The position numbers were made by a program, and so were the translations under genes. Below the pieces are notes generated by a model that was not told the origin of the DNA, ran no database searches, and was given only the letters and a program-made list of their open reading frames with translations. 64,000 nt of DNA, taken from UBA2991 sp965221735. GTDB taxonomy: Bacteria > Chloroflexota > Dehalococcoidia > Tepidiformales > Tepidiformaceae. Positions 26,719-34,591 of this stretch are shown here, one piece after another. Numbering within the stretch: the first letter of the stretch is position 1; the number at the start of each line of letters is the position of its first letter. The stretch is taken from positions 806,001-870,000 of the forward strand of contig OZ244910.1 of assembly GCA_965221735.1 (NCBI GenBank), read 5' to 3'.

Positions 26719-27383
26719 CTCCCGGCGGCCAGCGCCGCGCGTAGCGACGCCAGGTTCTCCGCCACGCTCGACCGATCGTTGTAGACGCTGCTCCCGCAGA
26801 CGAGCACATCCGCGCCCGCCGCCCCGCACGCCGCCGCGTTCTCGACCTTCACGCCGCCGTCGATCTCGATGCGAGCGGCGTGACCACCTTCATCCAGCAG
26901 CGCCCGTAGTCGCGCCACCTTCTCAAGCTGCGAGGGGATCAACGTCTGGCCGCCCCAGCCGGGGTTGATGGTCATCACCATTACCTGGTTCACCTCCGGC
27001 AGGGACTCCTCGATCGCCGCCAGCGGTGTGCCCGGGTTCAGGCAGACCCCCGCCTCCGCCCCACCCTTCCGGATCAGGTCGAGCACGCGGTTAATGTGGT
27101 CGGTCGCCTCGATGTGGACGTTCACCGTCGCCGCCGCCTCGGTGTAGAACCCGACCTGCCGCTCCGGCTCCGCCACCATCAGGTGGATGTCAAAGGGCAG
27201 CGAGGTGACCTTCCGCAGCGCCTCGACCAGCGCGTGGCCGAAGGTGATGTTGGGCACGAAACGCCCGTCCATCACGTCCAGGTGGAGCAGGTCCGCCCCG
27301 CCTTCCTCCGCCGCCCGCACCTCCTCCGCGAGCCGCCCGAAGTCCGCCGTCAGGATCGAGGGGGCGAGTTGCACGCTGCGCAT
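26715..27383 (-). CDS. rpe: Ribulose-phosphate 3-epimerase
   Basis: A 222-residue TIM-barrel enzyme interconverting ribulose 5-phosphate and xylulose 5-phosphate. It shows LAPSILTADFG, HLDVMDGRFVPNITFG, FDIHLMV, MTINPGWGGQ and IEIDGGV, covering the metal His/Asp and the phosphate loop. The ATG at 27383 lies 6 nt after a -10 box, which also rejects much longer readings from upstream. Confidence 0.95.
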   Translation of the reverse strand: MRSVQLAPSILTADFGRLAEEVRAAEEGGADLLHLDVMDGRFVPNITFGHALVEALRKVTSLPFDIHLMVAEPERQVGFYTEAAATVNVHIEATDHINRVLDLIRKGGAEAGVCLNPGTPLAAIEESLPEVNQVMVMTINPGWGGQTLIPSQLEKVARLRALLDEGGHAARIEIDGGVKVENAAACGAAGADVLVCGSSVYNDRSSVAENLASLRAALAAGS

Positions 27384-27389
27384 GGCCGG

Positions 27390-27395
27390 ATTGTA
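27390..27395 (-). promoter_or_regulatory. -10 box TACAAT, leaderless start
   Basis: TACAAT (27395-27390) ends 6 nt before the ATG at 27383 of rpe. Confidence 0.6.
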
Positions 27396-27430
27396 TGCGC
27401 TCGGCAGCGCCAGCCGCAGGCCCTGCCGGG

Positions 27431-27436
27431 TATACT
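27431..27436 (+). promoter_or_regulatory. -10 box TATACT for degV-recG
   Basis: TATACT lies 25 nt before the degV ATG, with AGGGGAG as ribosome site between. Confidence 0.5.
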
Positions 27437-27461
27437 CCGACTGTGTAGGGGAGTGATCCAT

Positions 27462-28304
27462 ATGGCTGTTCAGGTCGTGACCGATTCCACCAGCGATATC
27501 AGCCCCCCCGAAGCCGAGGAGCTGGGCGTCAGGGTCGTTCCCGCCCTTGTGGCGTTCGGCGACGATGTCTACCGCGATCGCGTCGACATCACCCCCTCCG
27601 AGTTCTACGAGCGCCTGACGACCGCGCGCGAGTTCCCCAAGACGAGCCAGCCCAGCGTCGAAGCCTTCGCCACCGTCTACCGCGAGGTTGCGGCGGAAGG
27701 GAACGACATCGCCTCCATCCACGTCAGCTCCAAGCTCTCCGGCACGCTCAACTCCGCCTCCATCGCCAGCGAGACGAGCGAGCTGGAGACGCGCATCGAG
27801 CTCCTCGACTCCTATACCGCGGGCGTCGGCCTGCGCGCCGTCGTCGAGGCCGCGGCGGAGCGCGCCCGTGAAGGCGCGCCGCTCGAGGAAGTGACCGCCG
27901 CCGCTCGCAGCGTGATGGACCGCGCCCATGTTGTCGTCACGCTCGACACGCTTGAGTACTTGCAGAAGGGCGGCCGAATCGGTCGCGCCGGCGCTTTCGT
28001 CGGCACCGCCCTTCGGATCAAACCGCTCATCCACATCGATGGCGGCGAGGTCGCCCCCTTCGACCGCGTCCGCACCCGCTCGAAGGCGGTGAAGCGAATC
28101 GAGGAGGTCGTGCTGGAGGACAAGACCATCGAGCGGCTCTTCGTCATCTATTCCACCGACGACACCCCCGCCAGGCAGCTCCTTGACGACGTGACGCCGC
28201 AGCTTCCCCACACGCGCATCGACGTCATCCAGACAGGACCCACCGTCGGCGCCTACCTTGGACCGAACGCCCTTGGCATCTGCACGGTGCGGCGGAGCCC
28301 GTAG
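27462..28304 (+). CDS. DegV-family fatty-acid-binding protein (FakB-like)
   Basis: A 280-residue DegV protein. Typical stretches: VTDSTSDI at residues 6-13, KTSQPSVEAF near 67, HVSSKLSGT near 88 and LQKGGRIGRAGAFVG near 170. DegV proteins bind a fatty acid and hand its carboxylate to FakA for phosphorylation. With fakA 1 kb away, a complete fatty acid kinase is likely. Two nt separate its stop from the recG start. Confidence 0.88.
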   Translation: MAVQVVTDSTSDISPPEAEELGVRVVPALVAFGDDVYRDRVDITPSEFYERLTTAREFPKTSQPSVEAFATVYREVAAEGNDIASIHVSSKLSGTLNSASIASETSELETRIELLDSYTAGVGLRAVVEAAAERAREGAPLEEVTAAARSVMDRAHVVVTLDTLEYLQKGGRIGRAGAFVGTALRIKPLIHIDGGEVAPFDRVRTRSKAVKRIEEVVLEDKTIERLFVIYSTDDTPARQLLDDVTPQLPHTRIDVIQTGPTVGAYLGPNALGICTVRRSP

Positions 28305-28306
28305 GG

Positions 28307-30742
28307 TTGGCCGCCACCCCTTCTCCACCCTCCTCCGCGACCGAGCTTTCCCGTCTCCGGGCCGTCTTCGAACGCGAGCTGGAGCAGGGCGCCGCGAACA
28401 GCGAAATCACCGGCGGCCTCGACACGCTGCTCATTCGCATGGTCGACAACGGTGTCATCGCCCGCGGCCATCCCCTGTACGAACGCATCCGCGGCCTTCA
28501 GCGAGGCGGCGGCTACCGTGGCCTGACCGAGGAGGGCCGCCGCAAGTGGCTGGAACGGGCCATCCCCGCCGCCGGCTCCGAGGCTGGCGATGGTGTCCCG
28601 GCGCGCTCTGCCGCAAGCGGACGGAAACGTCCCCTCGCCCCCGATGACCCCGTGACGCGCCTGCCTGGCATCGGCAAGAGCGCCGCCGAGCGCTTCGAGA
28701 AGCTCGGCGTGACGAATGCCGGCGATGCCGCCCTCTTCTTCCCCCGCCGCTTCCGCGACTTCACCGACGTCCGCCGCATCTCCGATCTTGAAGCCGACGG
28801 CCTCCCCAAGACGGTTGTGGGCACGATCCTCAAGTCTGGCCAGCTCCGGTACGGCAGGCGTGTGCGCGGCAGCGAGGCCGTCATCACCGACGGCTCCGGC
28901 TCCCTCCGCCTCGTCTGGTTCAACATGCCCTGGGTCCACCGCGGGCTGAAGGAGGGCGAGGAGTTCGCCGTCTCCGGCGCCGTTACCGTCTACCGGGGAC
29001 GCCTGCAGATGGCGAACCCGCCCGAGTACGAGCCTTTCGACTCGAACCTCATGCGTCCGGGCCGCCTCCTCCCCATCTACCCGGGCACGCAGGGCCTCGG
29101 ACAGCGCACCATCCGTCGCGCTGTCGGCCACGCCGTCGATCAGCTCGCCGACCGCCTCCCCGACCCCGTCCCCGGCTGGCTCGCGAAGGAGGAGGGCCTC
29201 GAACCGTTCGGCGAGTGCGTCAGCGCCTTCCACACCCCCGAGACGCTGCGTGACGTCGAGACCACCCGCCAGCGCCTCGCCCTGGGCGAGTTCCTCGCCA
29301 TCCAGGTGGCCGTGCTCCAGCGCCGGGCCGCCTGGCAGCACGACCAGCACGCCCCCGAGCTCGAATTCGGTGCCCATCTCGACGGCTACCTCGACTCTCT
29401 TCCCTTCCGCCTCACCGCCTCCCAGCGGCGCGCCCTCGACGAGATCCTCGCCGACATCGCGAATCCGGCGCCCATGCTGCGGCTGCTCCAGGGCGACGTG
29501 GGCAGTGGCAAGACCGTCGTTGCCTTCGCCGCCATGCTCGCCGCCGTCGCCGCAGGCCGGCAGGCGGCGCTCATGGCCCCCACCGAGATCCTGGCCGAGC
29601 AGCACTACCGCTCCCTCACCACCCTGCTCGGCGGCGGCGACTCCGCCTTCGAGGGGATGTTCGCGCCCGACTGGCTCGACCAGCGTCCGCTGCGTGCCGC
29701 CCTGTTGACGGGCTCCCGCACCGCCGCCGAGAAGAAGCGCGTTCGCGACGCCGCCGCGCACGGCGGCGCCGACATCGTGATCGGCACCCACGCCATCATC
29801 GAGGAGGCGGTCGAAATGCCCCGCCTCGCCCTCGCCGTCGTCGACGAGCAGCACCGCTTCGGTGTCGACCAGCGCGCGCGCCTGCGCCAGAAGGGCGCGA
29901 ATCCCCACCTCCTCGTCATGACCGCCACTCCCATCCCCCGCACCCTCGCCCTCACCGCCTACGGCGACCTCGAGGTCTCGACTATCGACGAGCTCCCTCC
30001 CGGCCGCCTCCCAGTCATCACCTCCTGGGTCGAGCCTACCGAGCGGGAAGAGGCGTACGGCTTCCTCCGCGAGCGCCTTGATGCGAGCGAGCAGGCGTTC
30101 GTCATCTGCCCCCTCGTCGACGAATCGGAGGTGCTCGACGTGCGCTCGGCCGAGGAGGAGTTCGAACGCCTGCGGAGCGGCCCCCTCGCCGCCTACCGGC
30201 TCGACCTGCTGCACGGGCGCATGTCGGGCCGCCAGAAGGACGAGGTCATGGGCCGCTTCGGGGCCGGCGAGACGGACGTGCTCGTCTCGACCAGCGTCGT
30301 CGAGGTCGGCATCGACGTGCCCAACGCGACGACGATCGTGATCGAGGGCGCCGAGCGTTTCGGCCTCAGCCAGCTCCACCAGTTCCGCGGTCGCGTCGGC
30401 CGCTCAGACCGCCAAGGCTACTGCCTCCTCTTCAGCAGCGACGAAGACTCCAGTCCGGACGCGCAGAACCGCCTCCGCGCCATCGAGCGCACGACAGACG
30501 GCTTCGAGCTTGCCGAGGTCGACCTCGAGATGCGGGGGGAGGGCGAGGCCTGGGGCATGGCCCAGAGCGGTGGCAACGGCATGCTCCGCGTCGCCCGCGT
30601 CACGGACCGCGACCTGCTGACGGACGCGCGCGAGATGGCCCGCCGTGTCCTCGCCCGCGACCCGCTCCTGCAGAAGCCGGAGCACCGCGGCGTCGCCATG
30701 AACGCCAGGCCCTTCCTCGAAACGGCCACCGAGGCCAACTGA
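28307..30742 (+). CDS. recG: ATP-dependent DNA helicase RecG
   Basis: An 811-residue branch-migration helicase rescuing stalled forks. An unusual 115-residue head precedes the wedge/OB domain (RLPGIGKSAAERFEKLG near 120); the motor has GDVGSGKT near 396, DEQHRFG near 513, TATPIPRTLAL, and the C-terminal RFGLSQLHQFRGRVGR. Typical RecG has about 690 residues; the extra N-terminal part resembles that in other early-branching RecG proteins. Starts at a TTG 2 nt after degV. Confidence 0.94.
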   Translation: MAATPSPPSSATELSRLRAVFERELEQGAANSEITGGLDTLLIRMVDNGVIARGHPLYERIRGLQRGGGYRGLTEEGRRKWLERAIPAAGSEAGDGVPARSAASGRKRPLAPDDPVTRLPGIGKSAAERFEKLGVTNAGDAALFFPRRFRDFTDVRRISDLEADGLPKTVVGTILKSGQLRYGRRVRGSEAVITDGSGSLRLVWFNMPWVHRGLKEGEEFAVSGAVTVYRGRLQMANPPEYEPFDSNLMRPGRLLPIYPGTQGLGQRTIRRAVGHAVDQLADRLPDPVPGWLAKEEGLEPFGECVSAFHTPETLRDVETTRQRLALGEFLAIQVAVLQRRAAWQHDQHAPELEFGAHLDGYLDSLPFRLTASQRRALDEILADIANPAPMLRLLQGDVGSGKTVVAFAAMLAAVAAGRQAALMAPTEILAEQHYRSLTTLLGGGDSAFEGMFAPDWLDQRPLRAALLTGSRTAAEKKRVRDAAAHGGADIVIGTHAIIEEAVEMPRLALAVVDEQHRFGVDQRARLRQKGANPHLLVMTATPIPRTLALTAYGDLEVSTIDELPPGRLPVITSWVEPTEREEAYGFLRERLDASEQAFVICPLVDESEVLDVRSAEEEFERLRSGPLAAYRLDLLHGRMSGRQKDEVMGRFGAGETDVLVSTSVVEVGIDVPNATTIVIEGAERFGLSQLHQFRGRVGRSDRQGYCLLFSSDEDSSPDAQNRLRAIERTTDGFELAEVDLEMRGEGEAWGMAQSGGNGMLRVARVTDRDLLTDAREMARRVLARDPLLQKPEHRGVAMNARPFLETATEAN

Positions 30743-30745
30743 CGG

Positions 30746-31510
30746 CTAGGCCGGCCGCCCCTCCCGGAAGGCCGCCGTCAGCCGCGCCTTGTCTTCCGGT
30801 GGCAGGTACTTGACCGCCTCCCGGAAGGTCACCCCGGATGCGCGACCGGTGCGCGGCGCCAGCCACTCCACCACCAGCGCCGGGCGCTTCTTGCTGACTT
30901 CGCGCAGCACCCACCCGATCACCTTGCGGATGAAGAACTCGCGCTCGTCCAGCGTGGCGTCGGCGTAGCGCGTGAACCGCTCCCAGTCGCCGCCGCCCCG
31001 CCGCAGCGCGGGCAGCAGGCTCAGCATCGCCTGGCGGCGCACCCAGAAGTCCTCGTCCTCCGCCCAGCGGTCCAGCGTCGCGACCAGCTCCGGGTAGCGC
31101 TCGACCAGCGGCGCGAGCACGCTGATCGAGAGCGTGTCGAGCAGCGCCCACGTCTGCGCTTCGCGGACGAACCGCTCCAGCGTCTGCAGGTCCCCGGCTT
31201 CGAGCAGCGTGATGCGCACCCGCAGGGCATCGATGGCTGCCAGCCGCAGGTCGTAGACCCCGGCGTCCCACAGGCGTTCGGCCAGTGCGACCAGCGCGGG
31301 ACGGTCCGCCACCGGGTGCGCCCGCAGCGCCGCCTTCGTCGTGCTGCGCACTACCGGAACACGCGTCCCGAGGTACTCGAGCTTGATATGCGGGCCCGGG
31401 GGATCGGGGATGTGTTTCTCGCGGTTGGCCTGCTGCCCCAGCCCGACTCGAGGGTTGCCCTGTGCCCGCAGCTCCCGCTCGATCTCCGCCGCAATCGCCT
31501 CGATCGACAT
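30746..31510 (-). CDS. AlkD-like DNA alkylation repair protein
   Basis: A 254-residue protein made of helical HEAT-like repeats, the DNA-glycosylase fold of AlkD/AlkC. SMHAC-type active-site residues are not obvious; the stretch FWVRRQAMLSLLPALRRG near 155 and EREFFIRKVIGWVLREVSKK near 195 are the family's most typical parts (WVLRE, with the Trp/Asp pocket). It would excise bulky or cationic alkylated bases. The ATG at 31510 is chosen over a longer reading that crosses the promoter of the divergent gene. Confidence 0.78.
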   Translation of the reverse strand: MSIEAIAAEIERELRAQGNPRVGLGQQANREKHIPDPPGPHIKLEYLGTRVPVVRSTTKAALRAHPVADRPALVALAERLWDAGVYDLRLAAIDALRVRITLLEAGDLQTLERFVREAQTWALLDTLSISVLAPLVERYPELVATLDRWAEDEDFWVRRQAMLSLLPALRRGGGDWERFTRYADATLDEREFFIRKVIGWVLREVSKKRPALVVEWLAPRTGRASGVTFREAVKYLPPEDKARLTAAFREGRPA

Positions 31511-31558
31511 GCCTTTACCTGCCCTACCGGCGCCCACGCGCCCTGCCCGACGCTGCGT

Positions 31559-31564
31559 TACCAT
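31559..31564 (+). promoter_or_regulatory. -10 box TACCAT, leaderless start
   Basis: TACCAT ends 7 nt before the ATG at 31572. Confidence 0.55.
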
Positions 31565-31571
31565 CGAAGCC

Positions 31572-32669
31572 ATGAAGGTATTCGGCGCCGTCGAGCAGGA
31601 CGGTCACGAGCGCATCCTCTTCGCCCAGGATGGCGAGTCGGGCCTGAAGGCCATCATCGCCGTCCACTCTACCGTTCTCGGACCAGCGCTCGGGGGCACC
31701 CGCTTCTACCCCTACGAGTGCGAGGAGGATGCCCTCGCCGACGCGCTCCGCCTCTCCCGCGCCATGACCCGCAAGAACGCCGCCGCCGGGCTCGATCACG
31801 GCGGCGGGAAGGGCGTCATCATCGGCGATCCCGGCGCCTGCAAGTCCGAACGCCTGCTGCGCGCCTACGGCCACGCCGTCGAGTCGCTCGGCGGCGCCTA
31901 CGTCACCGCCGAAGACGTGGGCACGACCACCGCGGACATGGAGGTGATTGCCCGCGAGACGGGGTACGTCACGGGCGCCTCCCGCGACACCGGCGGCTCC
32001 GGCGACCCCTCCCCCGTCACCGCCCGCGGGTTGATGGCCGCCATGCGCGGAACCGCTCGCGTGCTGTGGGGCTCCGCCGACCTCTCCGGCCGGCACGTCG
32101 CCATCCAGGGTGTCGGCAAGGTGGGAGGCGCCTTCGCGAGGCTCCTCGCCGCGGGCGGCGCCCACCTCACCATCGCCGACGTCAACCAGCAGGCGCTGCA
32201 GGCCCTCGCCCAGGAGATCGGCGCCGATGTCGCCGCTCCCGACGCCATCCACGCCACCGCGTGCGACGTCTTCGCGCCCTGCGCCCTCGGCGGCGCCCTC
32301 AACCCCGAGACCATTCCCGAGCTGCGGTGCGCGGCCATCGTCGGCAGCGCCAACAACCAGCTCGCCGGCGACGGGCTCGCCGCCGACCTCGCGGCCCGCG
32401 ACATCCTCTACCTCCCCGACTTCATCGTGAACGCCGGCGGGGTCATCAACCTTGCCGAGGAGGTCGGCCACGAGTACCGCCTGGAACGCGCCAACCGCCG
32501 CGTCGACGGCATCGAAGCGACCGTCATCGAGCTCCTTGAGCGCGCCCGGGAGAACGGCGGCACGCCCCTCGACGAGGCGATCGCCCTGGCCGACCGGCGC
32601 ATCCGCGAAGTGGGCGGTTTGCACGCCCGCGTCTCGCGGCCGCCGCGCACCGGCTCGGGAGCCCGGTAA
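31572..32669 (+). CDS. Leucine/valine/phenylalanine dehydrogenase family protein
   Basis: A 365-residue NAD-dependent amino-acid dehydrogenase. Substrate residues are in GPALGGTRF and AGLDHGGGKGVI (Lys near 81); the Rossmann motif IQGVGKVGGAFA is near 180, and PCALGGALN follows. It deaminates branched-chain or aromatic amino acids to 2-oxoacids, which fits the branched-chain-type oxoacid dehydrogenase operon at 46271-49510. The C-terminal Arg/Pro-rich tail is not conserved. Confidence 0.88.
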   Translation: MKVFGAVEQDGHERILFAQDGESGLKAIIAVHSTVLGPALGGTRFYPYECEEDALADALRLSRAMTRKNAAAGLDHGGGKGVIIGDPGACKSERLLRAYGHAVESLGGAYVTAEDVGTTTADMEVIARETGYVTGASRDTGGSGDPSPVTARGLMAAMRGTARVLWGSADLSGRHVAIQGVGKVGGAFARLLAAGGAHLTIADVNQQALQALAQEIGADVAAPDAIHATACDVFAPCALGGALNPETIPELRCAAIVGSANNQLAGDGLAADLAARDILYLPDFIVNAGGVINLAEEVGHEYRLERANRRVDGIEATVIELLERARENGGTPLDEAIALADRRIREVGGLHARVSRPPRTGSGAR

Positions 32670-32679
32670 CCGCACGTCT

Positions 32680-32685
32680 GCTATA
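32680..32685 (+). promoter_or_regulatory. -10 box TATAGT for the nusA operon
   Basis: TATAGT starts 68 nt before the nusA ATG. No good -35. Because the terminator at 32712-32736 leaves only 11 nt before the ATG, the operon promoter has to lie upstream of that terminator, and this is the best candidate. Confidence 0.5.
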
Positions 32686-32711
32686 GTGATGAAGGCCAAT
32701 CCCTAGGGAGA

Positions 32712-32736
32712 GGTGGGCGCGTTGCCCGCCTTTTTT
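32712..32736 (+). terminator. Intrinsic terminator in the nusA leader (probable attenuator)
   Basis: GGTGGGC (32712-32718) pairs with GCCCGCC (32724-32730), seven pairs including one G-T, closing a GCGTT loop, followed at once by TTTTTT (32731-32736). It is the clearest intrinsic terminator in the window. It may also end the amino-acid dehydrogenase transcript. Confidence 0.8.
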
Positions 32737-32747
32737 GTTGAACAACG

Positions 32748-34286
32748 ATGAAGAACGACTTTCTGCTTGCGATCAGCCAGCTGGCCGCGGAGAAGAACCT
32801 CGCCCGCGAGGTGATCTTCCAGGCCGTTGAAGCCGCGCTCGCCTCCGCCTACCGCCGTGACGGCGAGGAAGGCCCCGAGGTGCACGTCCGCATCTCCGGC
32901 GAGACGGGCGATATCAGCGCCTTCATCCAGAGGACCGTCGTGCGCGATGTCGAGGATTCGAACCTCGAGATGGACCTCGAAGAGGCCAAGCGCTACAAGC
33001 CCGACGCGCGCATCGACGACGTGCTCGAGTTCGAGGTGAAGCCGCCCGAGAACGCCGGCCGCATCGCCGCCCAGACCGCCAAGCAGGTCGTTCTCCAGCG
33101 CCTCCGCGAGGCGGAGCGCGGCGCGATCTACGAGGAGTACGCGGACAAGCAGGGCGAGGTCCTGCTCGCCACCGTTCAGCGTGTCGAGTCCCGTCAGGCC
33201 ACGGTCGAGATCGGTCGCGGCACCGAGGCCCTGTTGCCCGGCAGCGAGATGGTCCGCAACGAGCACCTTCGCGCCGGCCAGCGCGTCAAGGTGCTCCTGC
33301 TCGAGGTGAACGACGAGATCAAGGGACCCCAGGTCATCGTCAGCCGGGGCCACCGCCTCCTGCTCCGCCGCCTCCTCGAGGTCGAGGTGCCCGAGATTTC
33401 GCAGGGCCGCGTCGAGGTCAAGGCCATCGCCCGCGAGGGGGGCCATCGCAGCAAGGTCGCCGTCCACGGACGCGCCGCCAGCGTCGACCCGATCGGCGCC
33501 TGCGTGGGCATGCGCGGCTCCCGCATCCAGAACGTGGTCAACGAGCTGGGTGGCGAGCGGGTCGACATCATCAAGTGGGATCCCGACCCGGTGAACTTCG
33601 TGACCAACGCCCTCAGCCCGGCGCAGGTCGTCGATGTCCAGCTTGACGAGGACTCCCGCGAGGCCATCATCGTCGTTCCCGATTCGATGCTCTCCCTCGC
33701 CATCGGCAAGGAAGGGCAGAACGCCCGCCTCGCGGCCAAGCTCTCCGGCTTCCGTATCAGCATCCGCAGCCAGACCGGGACCGAGCGCGAGACCGAAGGT
33801 GCCGCCATCGTCGAGGCGCCCGCCGCCTTCGACGCCTTCCCGCCCGGCACCGAGCCGGACCTCGACATCCTCCAGATTCCCGACGAGCCGCTGCCCCCGA
33901 TCGAGATCGAGGTGCCGCGCCCGGCCGCTGCCGTGCCCGTCGCCACGCCCGCCGCGGCCGAAGAGGCGGCTGCCGCCGCCCAGGGCTCCGAGGAGGAGGA
34001 CCTCGCCTTTCCCGCCGCCCTTGCGGAGATGGAGATCCCCGACGAGGAGACGCGCGAGGCCGAGGACTACGGCGAGGAAGAGTTCGACGACGAGGAGGGC
34101 GAGGAGTACCAGGTGCCGACGCTGGTCGTGCCCGAGGAACGCCCCACCGCCATCCGCTTCGCCGAGGACGTGCTTCCCACTCGCGAGGAAGAGGACCAGC
34201 CCAAGCGCCGCCGTCGCCGCGGACCGCGCGTCGAAGAAGAAGACGAGTTCGAAGACGACATCGACTACTCCGGCCGGATCCACTGA
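32748..34286 (+). CDS. nusA: Transcription termination/antitermination factor NusA
   Basis: A 512-residue NusA: N-terminal RNA-polymerase-binding domain (FLLAISQLAAEKNLAREVIF), S1 domain near 135-200, KH1 and KH2 to about 345 (GACVGMRGSRIQNVVNEL and SLAIGKEGQNARLAAKLSG). The last 165 residues are an Ala/Pro/Glu-rich acidic tail with no AR2 repeats, longer than in most NusA. There is no ribosome site; GTTGAACAAC lies before the ATG. Heads the nusA-rnpM-infB-rbfA-truB operon; rimP, usually first, is absent. Confidence 0.95.
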   Translation: MKNDFLLAISQLAAEKNLAREVIFQAVEAALASAYRRDGEEGPEVHVRISGETGDISAFIQRTVVRDVEDSNLEMDLEEAKRYKPDARIDDVLEFEVKPPENAGRIAAQTAKQVVLQRLREAERGAIYEEYADKQGEVLLATVQRVESRQATVEIGRGTEALLPGSEMVRNEHLRAGQRVKVLLLEVNDEIKGPQVIVSRGHRLLLRRLLEVEVPEISQGRVEVKAIAREGGHRSKVAVHGRAASVDPIGACVGMRGSRIQNVVNELGGERVDIIKWDPDPVNFVTNALSPAQVVDVQLDEDSREAIIVVPDSMLSLAIGKEGQNARLAAKLSGFRISIRSQTGTERETEGAAIVEAPAAFDAFPPGTEPDLDILQIPDEPLPPIEIEVPRPAAAVPVATPAAAEEAAAAAQGSEEEDLAFPAALAEMEIPDEETREAEDYGEEEFDDEEGEEYQVPTLVVPEERPTAIRFAEDVLPTREEEDQPKRRRRRGPRVEEEDEFEDDIDYSGRIH

Positions 34287-34294
34287 GGCCCGCC

Positions 34295-34591
34295 ATGGCA
34301 GTCGCCCGTCGTGAGCCGCAGCGCACCTGCATCGGCTGCCGCGAAGTCGCCGGCAAGCGGGGCCTCGTGCGCCTCGTACGCTCCCCCGAGGGCGGCGTGG
34401 CCGTCGAATCGCCCGGCCAACGCCTTGCCGGCAGGGGCGCCTACCTCTGCCACAACCGTTCCTGTTGGGAGCTCGCCCTGGGAGGCGCTACCATAGGCAA
34501 GGCCCTGCGAATGTCCCCGAATTCCGGTGATATCGAGGGCCTTCGGCGGTACCTCGAGACCATTCCCGACACGGGCGCGGAGGAAGCATGA
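34295..34591 (+). CDS. rnpM: YlxR/RnpM family RNA-binding protein
   Basis: A 98-residue DUF448 protein with the diagnostic RTCIGCR near residue 10, GRGAYLC near 46 and a C-terminal helix. In Bacillus this protein binds RNase P RNA and modulates its activity. It is 8 nt after nusA, and its TGA overlaps the infB ATG. Confidence 0.9.
   Translation: MAVARREPQRTCIGCREVAGKRGLVRLVRSPEGGVAVESPGQRLAGRGAYLCHNRSCWELALGGATIGKALRMSPNSGDIEGLRRYLETIPDTGAEEA

Noticed and set aside
28253..30379. 708-residue open frame antisense to recG
   Set aside because: Gly/Ala/Glu/Asp low-complexity composition without motifs; recG occupies the other strand with all helicase motifs.
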